From JADFRG01 sp048054495 (GTDB lineage Bacteria > Chloroflexota > Anaerolineae > Anaerolineales > E44-bin32): DNA of 64,000 nt. Shown piece after piece: positions 52,765 through 61,465 of this stretch. A program made the translations under genes and the position numbers. Position 1 is the first letter of the stretch, and every line of letters begins with the position of its first letter. The DNA lies in assembly GCA_048054495.1 (NCBI GenBank), contig JBGMQN010000069.1:1-64000 (forward strand), given 5' to 3'. Under the pieces are notes generated by a model that ran no database searches, was not told the DNA's origin, and saw only the letters and a program-made list of their open reading frames with translations.

Positions 52765-54801
52765 ATGAGCGATAAGGAAGGCATCGAAGTCAGCGAATCC
52801 GAAATCGCTGCACACTGGCAGGAAGAGGAGTATTTCTACCCACCGGCTGAATTCATTGCGCAGGCCAATCTGACCGATCAGGGGGTGTTCGACCGATTTC
52901 GGCTTGAGAACTTTCCCGAGTGCTTCAAGGAATACGCAGACTTGCTTACCTGGGATAAGTACTGGCACACGACTCTCGACACCAGCAACGCTCCGAGCTG
53001 GCGCTGGTTTGTGGGTGGGCGAATCAATGCCTGCTACAACTGCGTTGACCGTCACCTTCCAAAATACCGGAACAAGGCCGCCATCATCTGGGTGCCGGAA
53101 CCGGAGGGCGAACCGCATGTCGCCATCACCTACCAGGAACTCTACGCACGCGTGAACGAGGTGGCGGCCGTGCTGCGAGACTTTGCGGGGGTCAAGCCAG
53201 GCGACCGAGTGACGCTGCACCTGCCGATGGTCCCTGAACTGCCGATCACGATGCTGGCATGTGCCCGTCTGGGTGCCATCCACTCGGAGGTCTTTGGTGG
53301 ATTTAGCGGCAAGGCCTGTGGCGAGCGGATTGCAGATTCAGGCTCTCAGATCCTGGTCACAATGGACGGCTATCATCGCTCCGGCGAGCTGCTCGATCAC
53401 AAGGTGAAGTCCGACGAGGCAGTCGCGGTGGCGGAGAAGAATGGTCAGGCGGTCGAGAAAGTCCTCATCTGGCGGAGATTTCCGGGGAAATACGCCTCAA
53501 AGTCGCGCATGGTAGACGGTCGGGACTTCTTCATGGATGAGTTGCTTCCCAGCTATCTTGGCACTCGCATCGAGCCGGTATCTATGCCTGCCGAAGCGCC
53601 GCTCTTCCTCATGTACACAAGCGGCACCACGGGAAAGCCGAAAGGCTGTCAACACAATACAGGCGGCTATCTCGCCTATGCTGCGGGTACTTCGAAATAT
53701 GTGCAGGATATCCATCCGGAGGATGTGTATTGGTGCATGGCTGATATTGGATGGATTACGGGCCATTCCTACATCGTGTACGGCCCGCTTGCGCTCGCGG
53801 CCACTTCCGTCATGTATGAGGGGGTGCCGACGTGTCCGGACGCCGGGCGTCCTTGGAGGATTGCCGAGCGGCTAGGCGTCAACATATTTCACACGGCGCC
53901 CACGACGATCCGAATGCTGAGGAAGGCCGGTCCGGATGAGCCTGGTAAGTACAAGTTCCAGTTCAAGCATATGACCACCGTCGGTGAGCCGATTGAGCCA
54001 GAGGTCTGGCGATGGTATTACCACTTCGTCGGCAAAGGCAGAGCGGTGATTGTGGATACCTGGTGGCAGACCGAAACGGGTGGTTTCCTTTGTAGCACAA
54101 TGCCGGCGTTGCATCCGATGAAGCCTGGGAGCGCGGGACCGGCAATGCCGGGCATCCATCCCATCATCTATGACGAGGATGGCAATGTGATCGCACGCGG
54201 CTTAGGGAAGGCGGGGAACATCTGTATTCAGAACCCGTGGCCCGGCGGCTTCGAGACGATCTGGGGGGACCGCGAGCGGTATGTCTCAACCTACTACGAC
54301 AAGTATTGCAAGGACCCGGAGAGCAAAGATTGGAGAGATTGGCCCTACTTCACGGGAGACGCAGCAATTCAAGCCGACGATGGGTATTACCGGATCTTGG
54401 GCAGGGTCGATGACGTGATCAACGTCGCCGGACACCGGTTAGGCACGAAAGAACTCGAGTCGGCCTGCCTGACAGTACCAGAAATTGGGGAAGCCGCTGT
54501 TGTACCGTTGGCCGACGATATCAAGGGGCGCGTACCGGATGTGTATGTCTCATTGAAACCTGAATACAAGCCGAACAAGAAGATTCAGCAGGCGGTGGTC
54601 ACCGCGATCGAATCAGAGATCGGGAAGATCGCGCGACCCAAGCACGTTCACATCGTGCCAGATATGCCAAAAACGCGGTCCGGCAAGATCATGCGCCGCG
54701 TCCTTGCGGCCATCTCTGACGCCAGGGACATCGGTGACGTGACCACGTTGGCGAACCCGGAGATTGTGGAGGAAATTCAAGCAGTGGTTCAGGGGAAGTA
54801 G
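52765..54801 (+). CDS. AMP-forming acyl-CoA synthetase (acetyl/propionyl-CoA synthetase-like)
   Basis: 678 residues. An ACS-type N-terminus (ENFPECFKEYADLLTWDKYW), ATP motif LFLMYTSGTTGKPKGCQHNT, VDTWWQTETGGFLCSTMPAL, hinge and adenylate region YRILGRVDDVINVAGHRLGT, and the catalytic Lys in PKTRSGKIMRRVL. It activates a short-chain carboxylic acid as the acyl-CoA. It ends the catabolic gene run and may salvage the acyl group released by the M20 enzyme. Confidence 0.93.
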   Translation: MSDKEGIEVSESEIAAHWQEEEYFYPPAEFIAQANLTDQGVFDRFRLENFPECFKEYADLLTWDKYWHTTLDTSNAPSWRWFVGGRINACYNCVDRHLPKYRNKAAIIWVPEPEGEPHVAITYQELYARVNEVAAVLRDFAGVKPGDRVTLHLPMVPELPITMLACARLGAIHSEVFGGFSGKACGERIADSGSQILVTMDGYHRSGELLDHKVKSDEAVAVAEKNGQAVEKVLIWRRFPGKYASKSRMVDGRDFFMDELLPSYLGTRIEPVSMPAEAPLFLMYTSGTTGKPKGCQHNTGGYLAYAAGTSKYVQDIHPEDVYWCMADIGWITGHSYIVYGPLALAATSVMYEGVPTCPDAGRPWRIAERLGVNIFHTAPTTIRMLRKAGPDEPGKYKFQFKHMTTVGEPIEPEVWRWYYHFVGKGRAVIVDTWWQTETGGFLCSTMPALHPMKPGSAGPAMPGIHPIIYDEDGNVIARGLGKAGNICIQNPWPGGFETIWGDRERYVSTYYDKYCKDPESKDWRDWPYFTGDAAIQADDGYYRILGRVDDVINVAGHRLGTKELESACLTVPEIGEAAVVPLADDIKGRVPDVYVSLKPEYKPNKKIQQAVVTAIESEIGKIARPKHVHIVPDMPKTRSGKIMRRVLAAISDARDIGDVTTLANPEIVEEIQAVVQGK

Positions 54802-54869
54802 GTCGAGTCAAGTAAGTAACACTTTTCTGAGCGCCTCTTCGGTTGCCTCCTGAGGCAGTCAATCCCCTC

Positions 54870-54900
54870 TTGACATTCCAGCAACTGGAAGCTGTAAACT
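54870..54900 (+). promoter_or_regulatory. MerR-family promoter: 19-bp spacer with a palindrome
   Basis: TTGACA (54870-54875) and TAAACT (54895-54900) are 19 bases apart, the stretched spacing of MerR-activated promoters. The spacer holds the perfect dyad TTCCAG-CAA-CTGGAA (54876-54890). It lies 64 bases before the ATPase start. A close copy of the dyad stands before the HMA chaperone gene and the MerR gene at 58.5 kb. Confidence 0.75.
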
Positions 54901-54963
54901 AGCCACCGGAACAGTTGGCACACTCTTGTGCTTCCTGAAATCTCAAGTGTCGGAGATAGTGTC

Positions 54964-57372
54964 ATGTCGTCGTCAGCGGCCAAAGCACGGAAGCTGGATC
55001 ATCTACAGGTCAATATCGGCGGAATGTCGTGCTCCTTTTGCACGATGACCATCCAGAAGGCCTATGGCCGCATGGAGGGTGTGGAAGACGTCCATATCAG
55101 CCTGGCGCACGAAGAGGCCTTGATCGAGTACGACCCGGCGCAGCGGACACCCGACGAATTGCAGGAGGTGCTGCGCCAACTGGGCTACACGGTGCGAGAC
55201 CCCGATAAAGTACGCGCTTACGAGGAGCAAAAGGCGGAGCTGCGGGAGGCTCGAAAACGGTTGCTGGTGGCCGCCGCTTTTACGGTCGCCTCCCTGGCCC
55301 TGATGATCGCCATGTGGCTGGGCTACTCGCAGCCCTGGTTCCGCCTGCTCATGCCGGCCCTGGCGCTCGCCACGGTCTTCGGGCCTGGCCGGCACATTCT
55401 GGCCATGGCGTACCAGTCCTTACGACGCGGCATCCTCAATCAACACGTACTGCTTGAGTTCGGAGCCTTTGCGGGGCTTGCAGGGGGGGTAATCGGCCTG
55501 TTCAGCCCGATTTTTCCTGCTCCAGACTTCTTCGCCGTCGCCACCTTCATTACGACCTACCATCTGCTTTCTGGCTGGGCCTCGCTGCTGGTGAGAAACC
55601 GCGCCTCGCAGGCGGTGCGCAAGCTGCTTGATCTCCAACCAGCCACGGCACGCGTGGTGCGCTCGGATGGAACGGAAGTCGAGATTCCCACGGCCGAGGT
55701 CCAGCCCGGCGACAAGGTGCGGGTGCGCCCCGGCGAGTCCATCCCGGTGGACGGCCGCGTGGCCGACGGCGCTTCGGCCGTTGACGAGAGCCTGGTGACG
55801 GGTGAGCCGATCCCGGTCGAAAAGGGAATCGGTGAGCAGGTCATCGGCGGGTCGATCAACCAGACCGGGTCGCTCCTGGTAGAGGTCACCCAGGTTGGCG
55901 AGGAATCCTTCCTGGCGCAGGTCGCGCGTCACATCGAGCAGGCGCGGGCGATGAAGCCGGGCATCCTTGCCCTGGCGGACAGGGTCCTGGCGGTATACGT
56001 CCCCGGAGTCTTGGCTTTCGCCGGCCTGGCGATCCTGATCTGGACGCTGGGCGCCTGGCTGGTCAGCGGCCAGGCGGACCCGACCCGAGCGCTTTTCGCT
56101 GCGTTGGCAGTGTTGGTGATGGGCTACCCCTGCGCGCTGGGGATGGCCACACCCTTGGCGATGATCCGCGGCGGCGGCGAGGCCGCTCGCAAAGGCATCC
56201 TGATGCGCAGCGGCGAAGCCTTTCAAGTCTTCAAGGATGTCTCGCGTGTCGTGCTGGATAAGACCGGAACGCTCACCCAGGGCAAGCCGGCGGTGGTGGC
56301 CGTGATCGCGAATGGGCCGCATGGCTGGCAAGTGGTAGACGGGAATGAAGTGGGTGCGGTCGCAACTGGACGGGAGCTGCTGCGGCTCACGGCCAGCGCC
56401 GAGAGCGCCTCCGAGCACCCGCTGGCCCGAGCGATCGTCGAAAGCGCCCTGGGGGAGGAATTGGATCTCGCCGACGCGAAGGAGTTTTCCGCCATACCTG
56501 GCAAAGGCGTCGCTGCGGAAGTTGAAGGCAAGTCCGTTCGAGTGGGCAGCCTGCGATGGCTGGCCGAGCAGGTGTCAGTTCCACGCGAGGCCGAAGAACA
56601 GGCGGGAGCGCAAGCTGCCCTGGCTCGCACGGTCGTGGCGGTAGCGATCGATGGGAGCCTGGCCGGTATGGTGGCGGTTGCAGATGCGGTCAAGCCAGAC
56701 GCCCGCCAGGCCATCCGGAGGATGCGTCAGGAAGGGCTGGAACCGGTGATGCTCACCGGGGATAATTGGCACACGGCGCGGGCCGTTGCCGCCGAGGTCG
56801 GAATCGATGAGATCTTCGCCGAGGTGCTCCCGGGCGAAAAAGCAGGCAAGGTGCGTGAGCTCCAGGGACAGGGATTGCGGGTGGCCATGGTCGGCGATGG
56901 GATCAACGACGCGCCCGCGCTGATGCAGGCGGATGTTGGCATCGCTATCGGCGCTGGCACCGACATCGCCATCGAGGCGGCAGACGTGGTACTGGTGGGT
57001 GAGCGGCTGACGGCCATCGTCGATGCCTATCACATCGGGGGCTCGTCCTACCGCAAGACGGTGCAGAACCTGGTGCTGGCATTCAGCTTCAATGGCATTG
57101 GCGTTCCGCTGGCGGTGTCGGGGCTGGTGCCTCCCATCTGGGCGATGGTGGCCATGGTCGCCAGCGTGAGCGCGGTGCTGATAAACTCCTTTGCCGGACG
57201 GCTGATCCCCAGAGGTGAGAAAGCCGAGCAAGAGCTACCTGAACTGCATCCCGTCGATGAGCTGCACGGGCTGCCTGGAGAGGATCAGGCAAGCCGTGAC
57301 CCGCCTCCCGGAGGTGGAGAATGTCGAGGGAGACCTCCAGGAGAAGCTCGTGATCGTCCAGTACCGCGATAG
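54964..57372 (+). CDS. P1B-type heavy-metal ATPase with YPC motif
   Basis: About 802 residues. An N-terminal HMA domain has GGMSCSFCTMTIQKAYG. Transport core: SLVTGEPIPVEK, membrane motif VLVMGYPCALGMATPLAM (Y-P-C in place of C-P-C), phosphorylation site VLDKTGTLTQGKP, SEHPLARAIV, MVGDGINDAPALMQADVGI. The family normally ends near VLINSFAGRLIPR; here the frame runs about 55 codons further in sequence that, one frame over, encodes an HMA domain. Start at ATG 54964 after GGAGA. The promoter has a MerR-type operator, so metal-induced export of Cu, Hg or a related soft metal is likely. Confidence 0.9.
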   Translation: MSSSAAKARKLDHLQVNIGGMSCSFCTMTIQKAYGRMEGVEDVHISLAHEEALIEYDPAQRTPDELQEVLRQLGYTVRDPDKVRAYEEQKAELREARKRLLVAAAFTVASLALMIAMWLGYSQPWFRLLMPALALATVFGPGRHILAMAYQSLRRGILNQHVLLEFGAFAGLAGGVIGLFSPIFPAPDFFAVATFITTYHLLSGWASLLVRNRASQAVRKLLDLQPATARVVRSDGTEVEIPTAEVQPGDKVRVRPGESIPVDGRVADGASAVDESLVTGEPIPVEKGIGEQVIGGSINQTGSLLVEVTQVGEESFLAQVARHIEQARAMKPGILALADRVLAVYVPGVLAFAGLAILIWTLGAWLVSGQADPTRALFAALAVLVMGYPCALGMATPLAMIRGGGEAARKGILMRSGEAFQVFKDVSRVVLDKTGTLTQGKPAVVAVIANGPHGWQVVDGNEVGAVATGRELLRLTASAESASEHPLARAIVESALGEELDLADAKEFSAIPGKGVAAEVEGKSVRVGSLRWLAEQVSVPREAEEQAGAQAALARTVVAVAIDGSLAGMVAVADAVKPDARQAIRRMRQEGLEPVMLTGDNWHTARAVAAEVGIDEIFAEVLPGEKAGKVRELQGQGLRVAMVGDGINDAPALMQADVGIAIGAGTDIAIEAADVVLVGERLTAIVDAYHIGGSSYRKTVQNLVLAFSFNGIGVPLAVSGLVPPIWAMVAMVASVSAVLINSFAGRLIPRGEKAEQELPELHPVDELHGLPGEDQASRDPPPGGGECRGRPPGEARDRPVPR

Positions 57373-57433
57373 CCAAACGGCGCCAGACGAGATACGCGAA
57401 GCCATCAACGAAGCTGGCTTCCCGGTTGGGTAA
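57215..57433 (+). CDS. HMA metallochaperone-like domain overlapping the ATPase in the +1 frame
   Basis: 72 codons from GTG 57215. SYLNCIPSMSCTGCLERIRQ has M-S-C-T-G-C, the metal-binding loop, and LPEVENVEGDLQEKLVIVQY and IREAINEAGFPVG complete the fold. It overlaps the last ~158 bases of the ATPase frame. Either it is a separate coupled gene, or a +1 frameshift makes an ATPase with a C-terminal HMA domain. The sequence at the switch includes C-C-C-A-G-A, a possible slip site. It likely hands metal to or from the ATPase. Confidence 0.75.
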   Translation: MRKPSKSYLNCIPSMSCTGCLERIRQAVTRLPEVENVEGDLQEKLVIVQYRDSQTAPDEIREAINEAGFPVG

Positions 57434-57532
57434 AGCGTGCGGTGGAAAATGCAAGAAACAAAATGCCCGGGGGCTGCCCTGTCGCTGAGGATCCGACCAC
57501 GAGCGCATTGAAAGGGGTGACAAACCTTGACG

Positions 57533-57670
57533 ATGGAACGGACTATGGGAATCATTCAGGAAGGAACCGCAGAGCGAGCTCGATCTGCACGAATGCAGGT
57601 TGTCATGGATCGTTGCGTGCGGGCGAGTCACAGAGAGCTAGAGGCGGGCATGCGAGAGAGTGAGAAATGA
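57533..57670 (+). CDS. Possible 45-residue protein coupled to the methyltransferase
   Basis: ATG 57533, 45 codons (MERTMGIIQEGTAERARSAR ... MRESEK), stop overlapping the next ATG (ATGA). Met- and Arg-rich, soluble, helical. Coupling to the next gene supports translation, but the ribosome site is weak and no family is recognised. Confidence 0.3.
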   Translation: MERTMGIIQEGTAERARSARMQVVMDRCVRASHRELEAGMRESEK

Positions 57671-58284
57671 GTGTCGTCGATATCTACACTCGCGTAGCGC
57701 CGCTTTATGACGGCGTGCGCAGCGCATGGGCCAAGGGGATCATGGGAAGGGCAGAAGCTTATATGGAGCGCGAGGCCTTGCCCCGCCTTGTGACGCCCGA
57801 GACCCGCATCCTTGATCTCGGCTCCGGCACGGGCGTCAACCTGAATCGGTTGCGACGGTTGGGGCTGCCCTTCGGAAGCTATACCGGCCTCGACATGACG
57901 CCGGCGATGCTTATGAGGGCTCAGGCCAAGCTGGACGGCCAAACGGCAGCGGCTTTCCTCCAGGGCGATATCTGGCGCATGCCCTTCGCCGATCGTGAAT
58001 TTGATCTGGTCATTTCAACCTGGGCCTTGTCCCACCTATGGCCGGCACGCGATGTTTTTGACGAAGTCAGCCGCGTGCTTGATACGAAAGGCACTATGTT
58101 CGCTCTGTTCTGGTCGCGGCCGGCATGGCCGATGAGTCAGGTTGCCAAATGGGTCGAGCGGTCATTTGAGATGAGATTTGTCGAGCGGGCCGATCTGGAG
58201 CGCAGCCTGGGTGGGCAAGCGATCACCCACCGTTTTGCGGCTGGGTGGGGCGCCTCCCTTGAATTCAATCCCAGTCCGATGTAA
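57667..58284 (+). CDS. Class I SAM-dependent methyltransferase
   Basis: 205 residues. Motif I ILDLGSGTGVNLNRLRRLGL, the acidic SYTGLDMTPAMLM loop, and motif IV region FDLVISTWALSHLWPARDVF. It resembles ubiquinone/phospholipid-type methyltransferases. It has no cysteine at all, so it is not of the ArsM arsenite-methylating type. It lies between the YPC ATPase and the MerR/HMA pair; its substrate cannot be told. Confidence 0.85.
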   Translation: MSVVDIYTRVAPLYDGVRSAWAKGIMGRAEAYMEREALPRLVTPETRILDLGSGTGVNLNRLRRLGLPFGSYTGLDMTPAMLMRAQAKLDGQTAAAFLQGDIWRMPFADREFDLVISTWALSHLWPARDVFDEVSRVLDTKGTMFALFWSRPAWPMSQVAKWVERSFEMRFVERADLERSLGGQAITHRFAAGWGASLEFNPSPM

Positions 58285-58521
58285 TGGCCCAACGGGAATT
58301 GAGACCGAAGGAGACTCGCAATCACAAGCCCTAGGATCCGGCCCTTGCGCCCCTGCCAGACCCATTTCAATGGCCTTGCGGTCGGGATGGCGGTCTCCCG
58401 GAGAGCTGCCGCCGCTGAGCGGTTGGCCTTTCTTATGACTTAAAGAGGTCGCAGGCCAGCATTAAGCCGAGGGGCGAAGAAGGTAAGAAATTGGCCCCGT
58501 CTACGTCTATGAGTCATGGAA

Positions 58522-58552
58522 TAAACATTCCAGTTACTAGAATGTAGCTAGT
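58522..58552 (+). promoter_or_regulatory. MerR-type operator before the HMA chaperone gene
   Basis: TTCCAG-TTA-CTAGAA at 58528-58542, one mismatch from a perfect dyad and matching the 54876 site. A TAAACA lies at 58522-58527 in the -35 position; the -10 is weak (GCTAGT at a 19-base spacing, or TAGCTA at 17). Weak elements are normal for activator-dependent promoters. The rest of 58285-58520 shows nothing I recognise. Confidence 0.65.
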
Positions 58553-58586
58553 GACCGGCGGCACCACTAACAAGGAGAAAATCGAG

Positions 58587-58817
58587 ATGTCCGATATAAA
58601 CACGCTCAAACTGAAAGTCGTTGGCCAGAAGACTCTGCACTGCGCCGGCTGCGAACACACTGCCGAGTTCACGCTCTCAAACCTGCCCGGCGTGAAGTCC
58701 GTCAAGGCCGACCACAAGGCCCAGACTATTCAGGTAAGCCTGGCCCCCGATGAGACTGACCTCGAAAATGTGAAAGCCGAACTGGATCAAATCGGCTACC
58801 AGGTCGAACTGGCCTGA
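58587..58817 (+). CDS. Heavy-metal-associated (HMA) chaperone
   Basis: 76 residues. LKVVGQKTLHCAGCEHTAEF has the C-x-x-C loop with H-C-A-G-C, LPGVKSVKADHKAQTIQVSL is the ferredoxin-like core, and AELDQIGYQVELA ends it. AAGGAG before ATG 58587 sets the start. It likely shuttles a soft metal to the neighbouring ATPases. It is co-directional with the MerR gene 25 bases downstream, so the sensor and the chaperone are induced together. Confidence 0.85.
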   Translation: MSDINTLKLKVVGQKTLHCAGCEHTAEFTLSNLPGVKSVKADHKAQTIQVSLAPDETDLENVKAELDQIGYQVELA

Positions 58818-58842
58818 GCGTCGGAAGGAGTGGGCAGTTGAT

Positions 58843-59274
58843 ATGCTGGAGACACTGCGAATCGGGCAGGTAGCCCAGAAGTTAGACCTGAATCCCAAAA
58901 CCATCCGCTACTACGAGGAAATTGGGCTGCTGCCCGAGCCGAAGCGCACCGTGAGCGGATACCGGCAGTACGCGGCGCCGGATTTGGAGCGCATCGACTT
59001 CATTCGAAGGGCGCGGACGCTGGAGCTGTCGCTGGATGAGATCGGCGAGGTCCTGAGCTTTCGCGACCAGGACGAAGCTCCCTGTCCCTACGTGCTGCAT
59101 TTGATCGCAGATAAGATCGAGCAGGTTGAGCGCAAGATCGAAGACTTGCGTGAGTTGCGTCGCGAGCTGCGAGACCTGCACGCCGAGGCTGCCGCCCTGC
59201 CGCTCGATACGCTGGCCGCAAAGGGTCACCTCTGTCACATCATCGAGAATCGCCAGCTCGAAGCGGACGAATAG
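58843..59274 (+). CDS. MerR-family metal-responsive regulator
   Basis: 143 residues. The DNA-binding head is LRIGQVAQKLDLNPKTIRYY followed by E-E-I-G-L-L-P-E-P-K-R, then the coiled-coil dimer helix (IADKIEQVERKIEDLRELRR). Metal-site Cys: one in RDQDEAPCPYVLHLI at the start of the dimer helix and one in AAKGHLCHIIEN near the end, the arrangement of divalent-metal MerR types (ZntR/PbrR/CadR-like). It likely acts on the two TTCYAG-type promoters at 54.9 and 58.5 kb, including its own. Confidence 0.9.
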   Translation: MLETLRIGQVAQKLDLNPKTIRYYEEIGLLPEPKRTVSGYRQYAAPDLERIDFIRRARTLELSLDEIGEVLSFRDQDEAPCPYVLHLIADKIEQVERKIEDLRELRRELRDLHAEAAALPLDTLAAKGHLCHIIENRQLEADE

Positions 59275-59344
59275 CAGCTCCAAGCGCAAGGCTGGCAGCG
59301 CGCCGCACCCATCCAATGGTGCCAAAATTCTAGCGTATGACGGA

Positions 59345-61249
59345 TCAAGCTCTCAGCATGCGCAACCCGTTGCCGATGACCAGGAACTCGCTGATCTCAT
59401 GCCCTAATACGGCAAGCGGGAGGGTGAGCCATCCTGCAACGGCGCCGATCACCAGCGCACTGATTACGATTGCAGAGAGCACAAGGTTTTGGCTAACCAC
59501 GGATTGATTGCGCTTAGCCAGCTGCAGAGCGTAGGCTAGCTTTTCGAGATCATCGGCCATCAGCGCCACGTCGGCAGTATCCAGCGCAACGTCCGTACCC
59601 GCCGCGCCCATCGCCACGCCCACCGTCGCCTCGGCTAGCGCAGGCGCGTCATTCACGCCGTCGCCAACCATAGCCACGTGTCCGTAGCGCTCGGACAGCT
59701 CGCGCACCTTGACCACTTTGTCCTCTGGCTTGAGCTCGGCGTAGAACTCATCGATCCCTACTTCGTGGGCAAGGGCCCGGGCCGTGCGGCTGTTGTCACC
59801 GGTAAGCATGACGACCTTCTCCGCGCCCGATTCATGTAGCGCGTGGATGGCCTGGCGGGCGTTCGGCCTGAGGTTGTCACGGATGGCAATCAGGCCCCAC
59901 GGTCGGTCCTGGTCTCCCACGACGACCACCGTCTTGCCTTCCTCCTGCAGGCGGCGGATGTAGCCCCAGGCGCTGTCGAGCGATACACCCAGGCGACGGT
60001 CGAACAACTCAGGGCTGCCGACGTATACCGTGGTGCCATTCGAATGGGCCACAGCGCCAGCGCCAGTGAGGGACTGAAATCCCTGGGTCTCCGCAGGAAC
60101 GACCGTCTGCGAATCGGCGTACCGGACGATGGCTCGCGCCAGGGGATGTTCGCTGGGCCGCTCGACGCCTGCCGCCAGGGATAGCATCTGTTGAGGTGAA
60201 GTCGGCAGCCCCTCCTGTCCGTGCTGGCACACAAGCACGTCTGTCACATCCGGCTCGCCGCGCGTCAGGGTGCCGGTCTTGTCCATTGCCACAACCCGTA
60301 CCTTTGCTAATTCCTCCAAGTACATCCCGCCCTTGATCAGCACCCCTTGCCGGGCGCCGGTTCCCAGTGAAGCCACGAGGGTGATCGGGATAGAGATCAC
60401 CAGTGCGCAGGGTGCCGCGGCGACGATGAACACGGTGGCGCGGGTGATCGAGGTCGTCCAGTCAACGCCAAAAAGCAGCGGCGGTAAGAGGGCGATCAGC
60501 ACCCCAACCAGCAGGATCGCTGGGCTGTAGCGTTCGCCAAAGCGGTCGATGAAGCGCTGGCTCTTGCCTTTTCTTTCCTGGGCTTCCTCCACCATGTGTA
60601 TGATGCGACTGAGGGTATTGTCCGCAAAGGTCTTGGTGGCGCGCACCTCGAGCGCGCCTTCGCCGTTGATACTGCCGGCGAAGACCGTGTCGCCCGTCTG
60701 CTTCTCAACCGGTACACTCTCGCCGGTGACCGGAGCCTGGTTGACGCTTGAGTCACCGATCAAGATCTCTCCGTCTGTGGCGATAGACTGTCCGGGTTTG
60801 ACGAAGAATGTGTCGCCGAGCGCCAAATCCTCTACCGGAATCTCGACTTCACGATCCCCGCGACGCACCAGCGCCGTCTTGGGCGCCAGGCCCATCAAGG
60901 CCCGGATGGAAGAGCGAGTTTTTTCCTCGGCGTATTCCTCCGCAGCCTCCGAGATGGAGTACAGGAACACCAGCATGGCTCCCTCGGCAGGCAGTCCCAT
61001 AACGGCGGCTACGACCGCGGCGATGCTCATCAACAGCTCGATGCCGATCTCGCGCTCGAAAATCAGCTCCTCGAGCGCCTCGCGACCAAAGTAATAGCCG
61101 CCGATGAGCATGGCAGCCACGTAGATCACTATCGAGACGACCTCCGTCGCACCAGCCAATCCGATCAACCAGCCGACCAGCAGCAGCAGACCAGAGGCCA
61201 GGGAGGTCAACACCTTGGGGTTGCGCAATGGTTTGGGTTGTTCGGGCAT
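59345..61249 (-). CDS. P1B-type heavy-metal ATPase with APC motif, no HMA domain
   Basis: 634 residues. It lacks any N-terminal metal-binding domain. Core motifs: APVTGESVPVEKQTGDTVFA, VAAAPCALVISIPITLVASL (A-P-C), AMDKTGTLTRGEPDVTDVLV, SEHPLARAIVRYA, MVGDGVNDAPALAEATVGVA, and a last helix GHEISEFLVIGNGLRMLRA. The overall layout is Cd/Zn/Co exporter-like. ATG 61249 follows the natural start; an upstream ATG at 61279 is possible. It is downstream of a CmtR-like Cd/Pb sensor on the same strand, so Cd, Pb or Zn export is likely. Confidence 0.9.
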   Translation of the reverse strand: MPEQPKPLRNPKVLTSLASGLLLLVGWLIGLAGATEVVSIVIYVAAMLIGGYYFGREALEELIFEREIGIELLMSIAAVVAAVMGLPAEGAMLVFLYSISEAAEEYAEEKTRSSIRALMGLAPKTALVRRGDREVEIPVEDLALGDTFFVKPGQSIATDGEILIGDSSVNQAPVTGESVPVEKQTGDTVFAGSINGEGALEVRATKTFADNTLSRIIHMVEEAQERKGKSQRFIDRFGERYSPAILLVGVLIALLPPLLFGVDWTTSITRATVFIVAAAPCALVISIPITLVASLGTGARQGVLIKGGMYLEELAKVRVVAMDKTGTLTRGEPDVTDVLVCQHGQEGLPTSPQQMLSLAAGVERPSEHPLARAIVRYADSQTVVPAETQGFQSLTGAGAVAHSNGTTVYVGSPELFDRRLGVSLDSAWGYIRRLQEEGKTVVVVGDQDRPWGLIAIRDNLRPNARQAIHALHESGAEKVVMLTGDNSRTARALAHEVGIDEFYAELKPEDKVVKVRELSERYGHVAMVGDGVNDAPALAEATVGVAMGAAGTDVALDTADVALMADDLEKLAYALQLAKRNQSVVSQNLVLSAIVISALVIGAVAGWLTLPLAVLGHEISEFLVIGNGLRMLRA

Positions 61250-61282
61250 GGAGTGCCCTTCCTTTGGAAGGAATCCCAACGC

Positions 61283-61465
61283 TTACAGTTTGTCCCTCAG
61301 TGCTCTAGGGCATGGCTGCAGCGCGGCCAGCCGCCACCACAATCGGGCTGCCACGAGGCCCATAAAGAGCAGGCGGATGGTGGTGATGAAAGGCTTCACG
61401 GCCGGCCGCCGGCTCCGACCTAAGGATCCAGCGGGGCTACGCTCGATGTCGTATAGCGCGTGCAC
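61283..61465 (-). CDS. Possible small membrane protein between regulator and ATPase
   Basis: 60 codons with one hydrophobic helix (FITTIRLLFMGLVAARLWWR). It overlaps the end of the regulator gene and fills the space before the ATPase. No ribosome site or family is recognised. Confidence 0.25.
   Translation of the reverse strand: MHALYDIERSPAGSLGRSRRPAVKPFITTIRLLFMGLVAARLWWRLAALQPCPRALRDKL

Noticed and set aside
57442..57663. 73-codon frame after the HMA domain
   Set aside because: It overlaps the better-coupled small ORF ahead of the methyltransferase and shows no fold or ribosome site.
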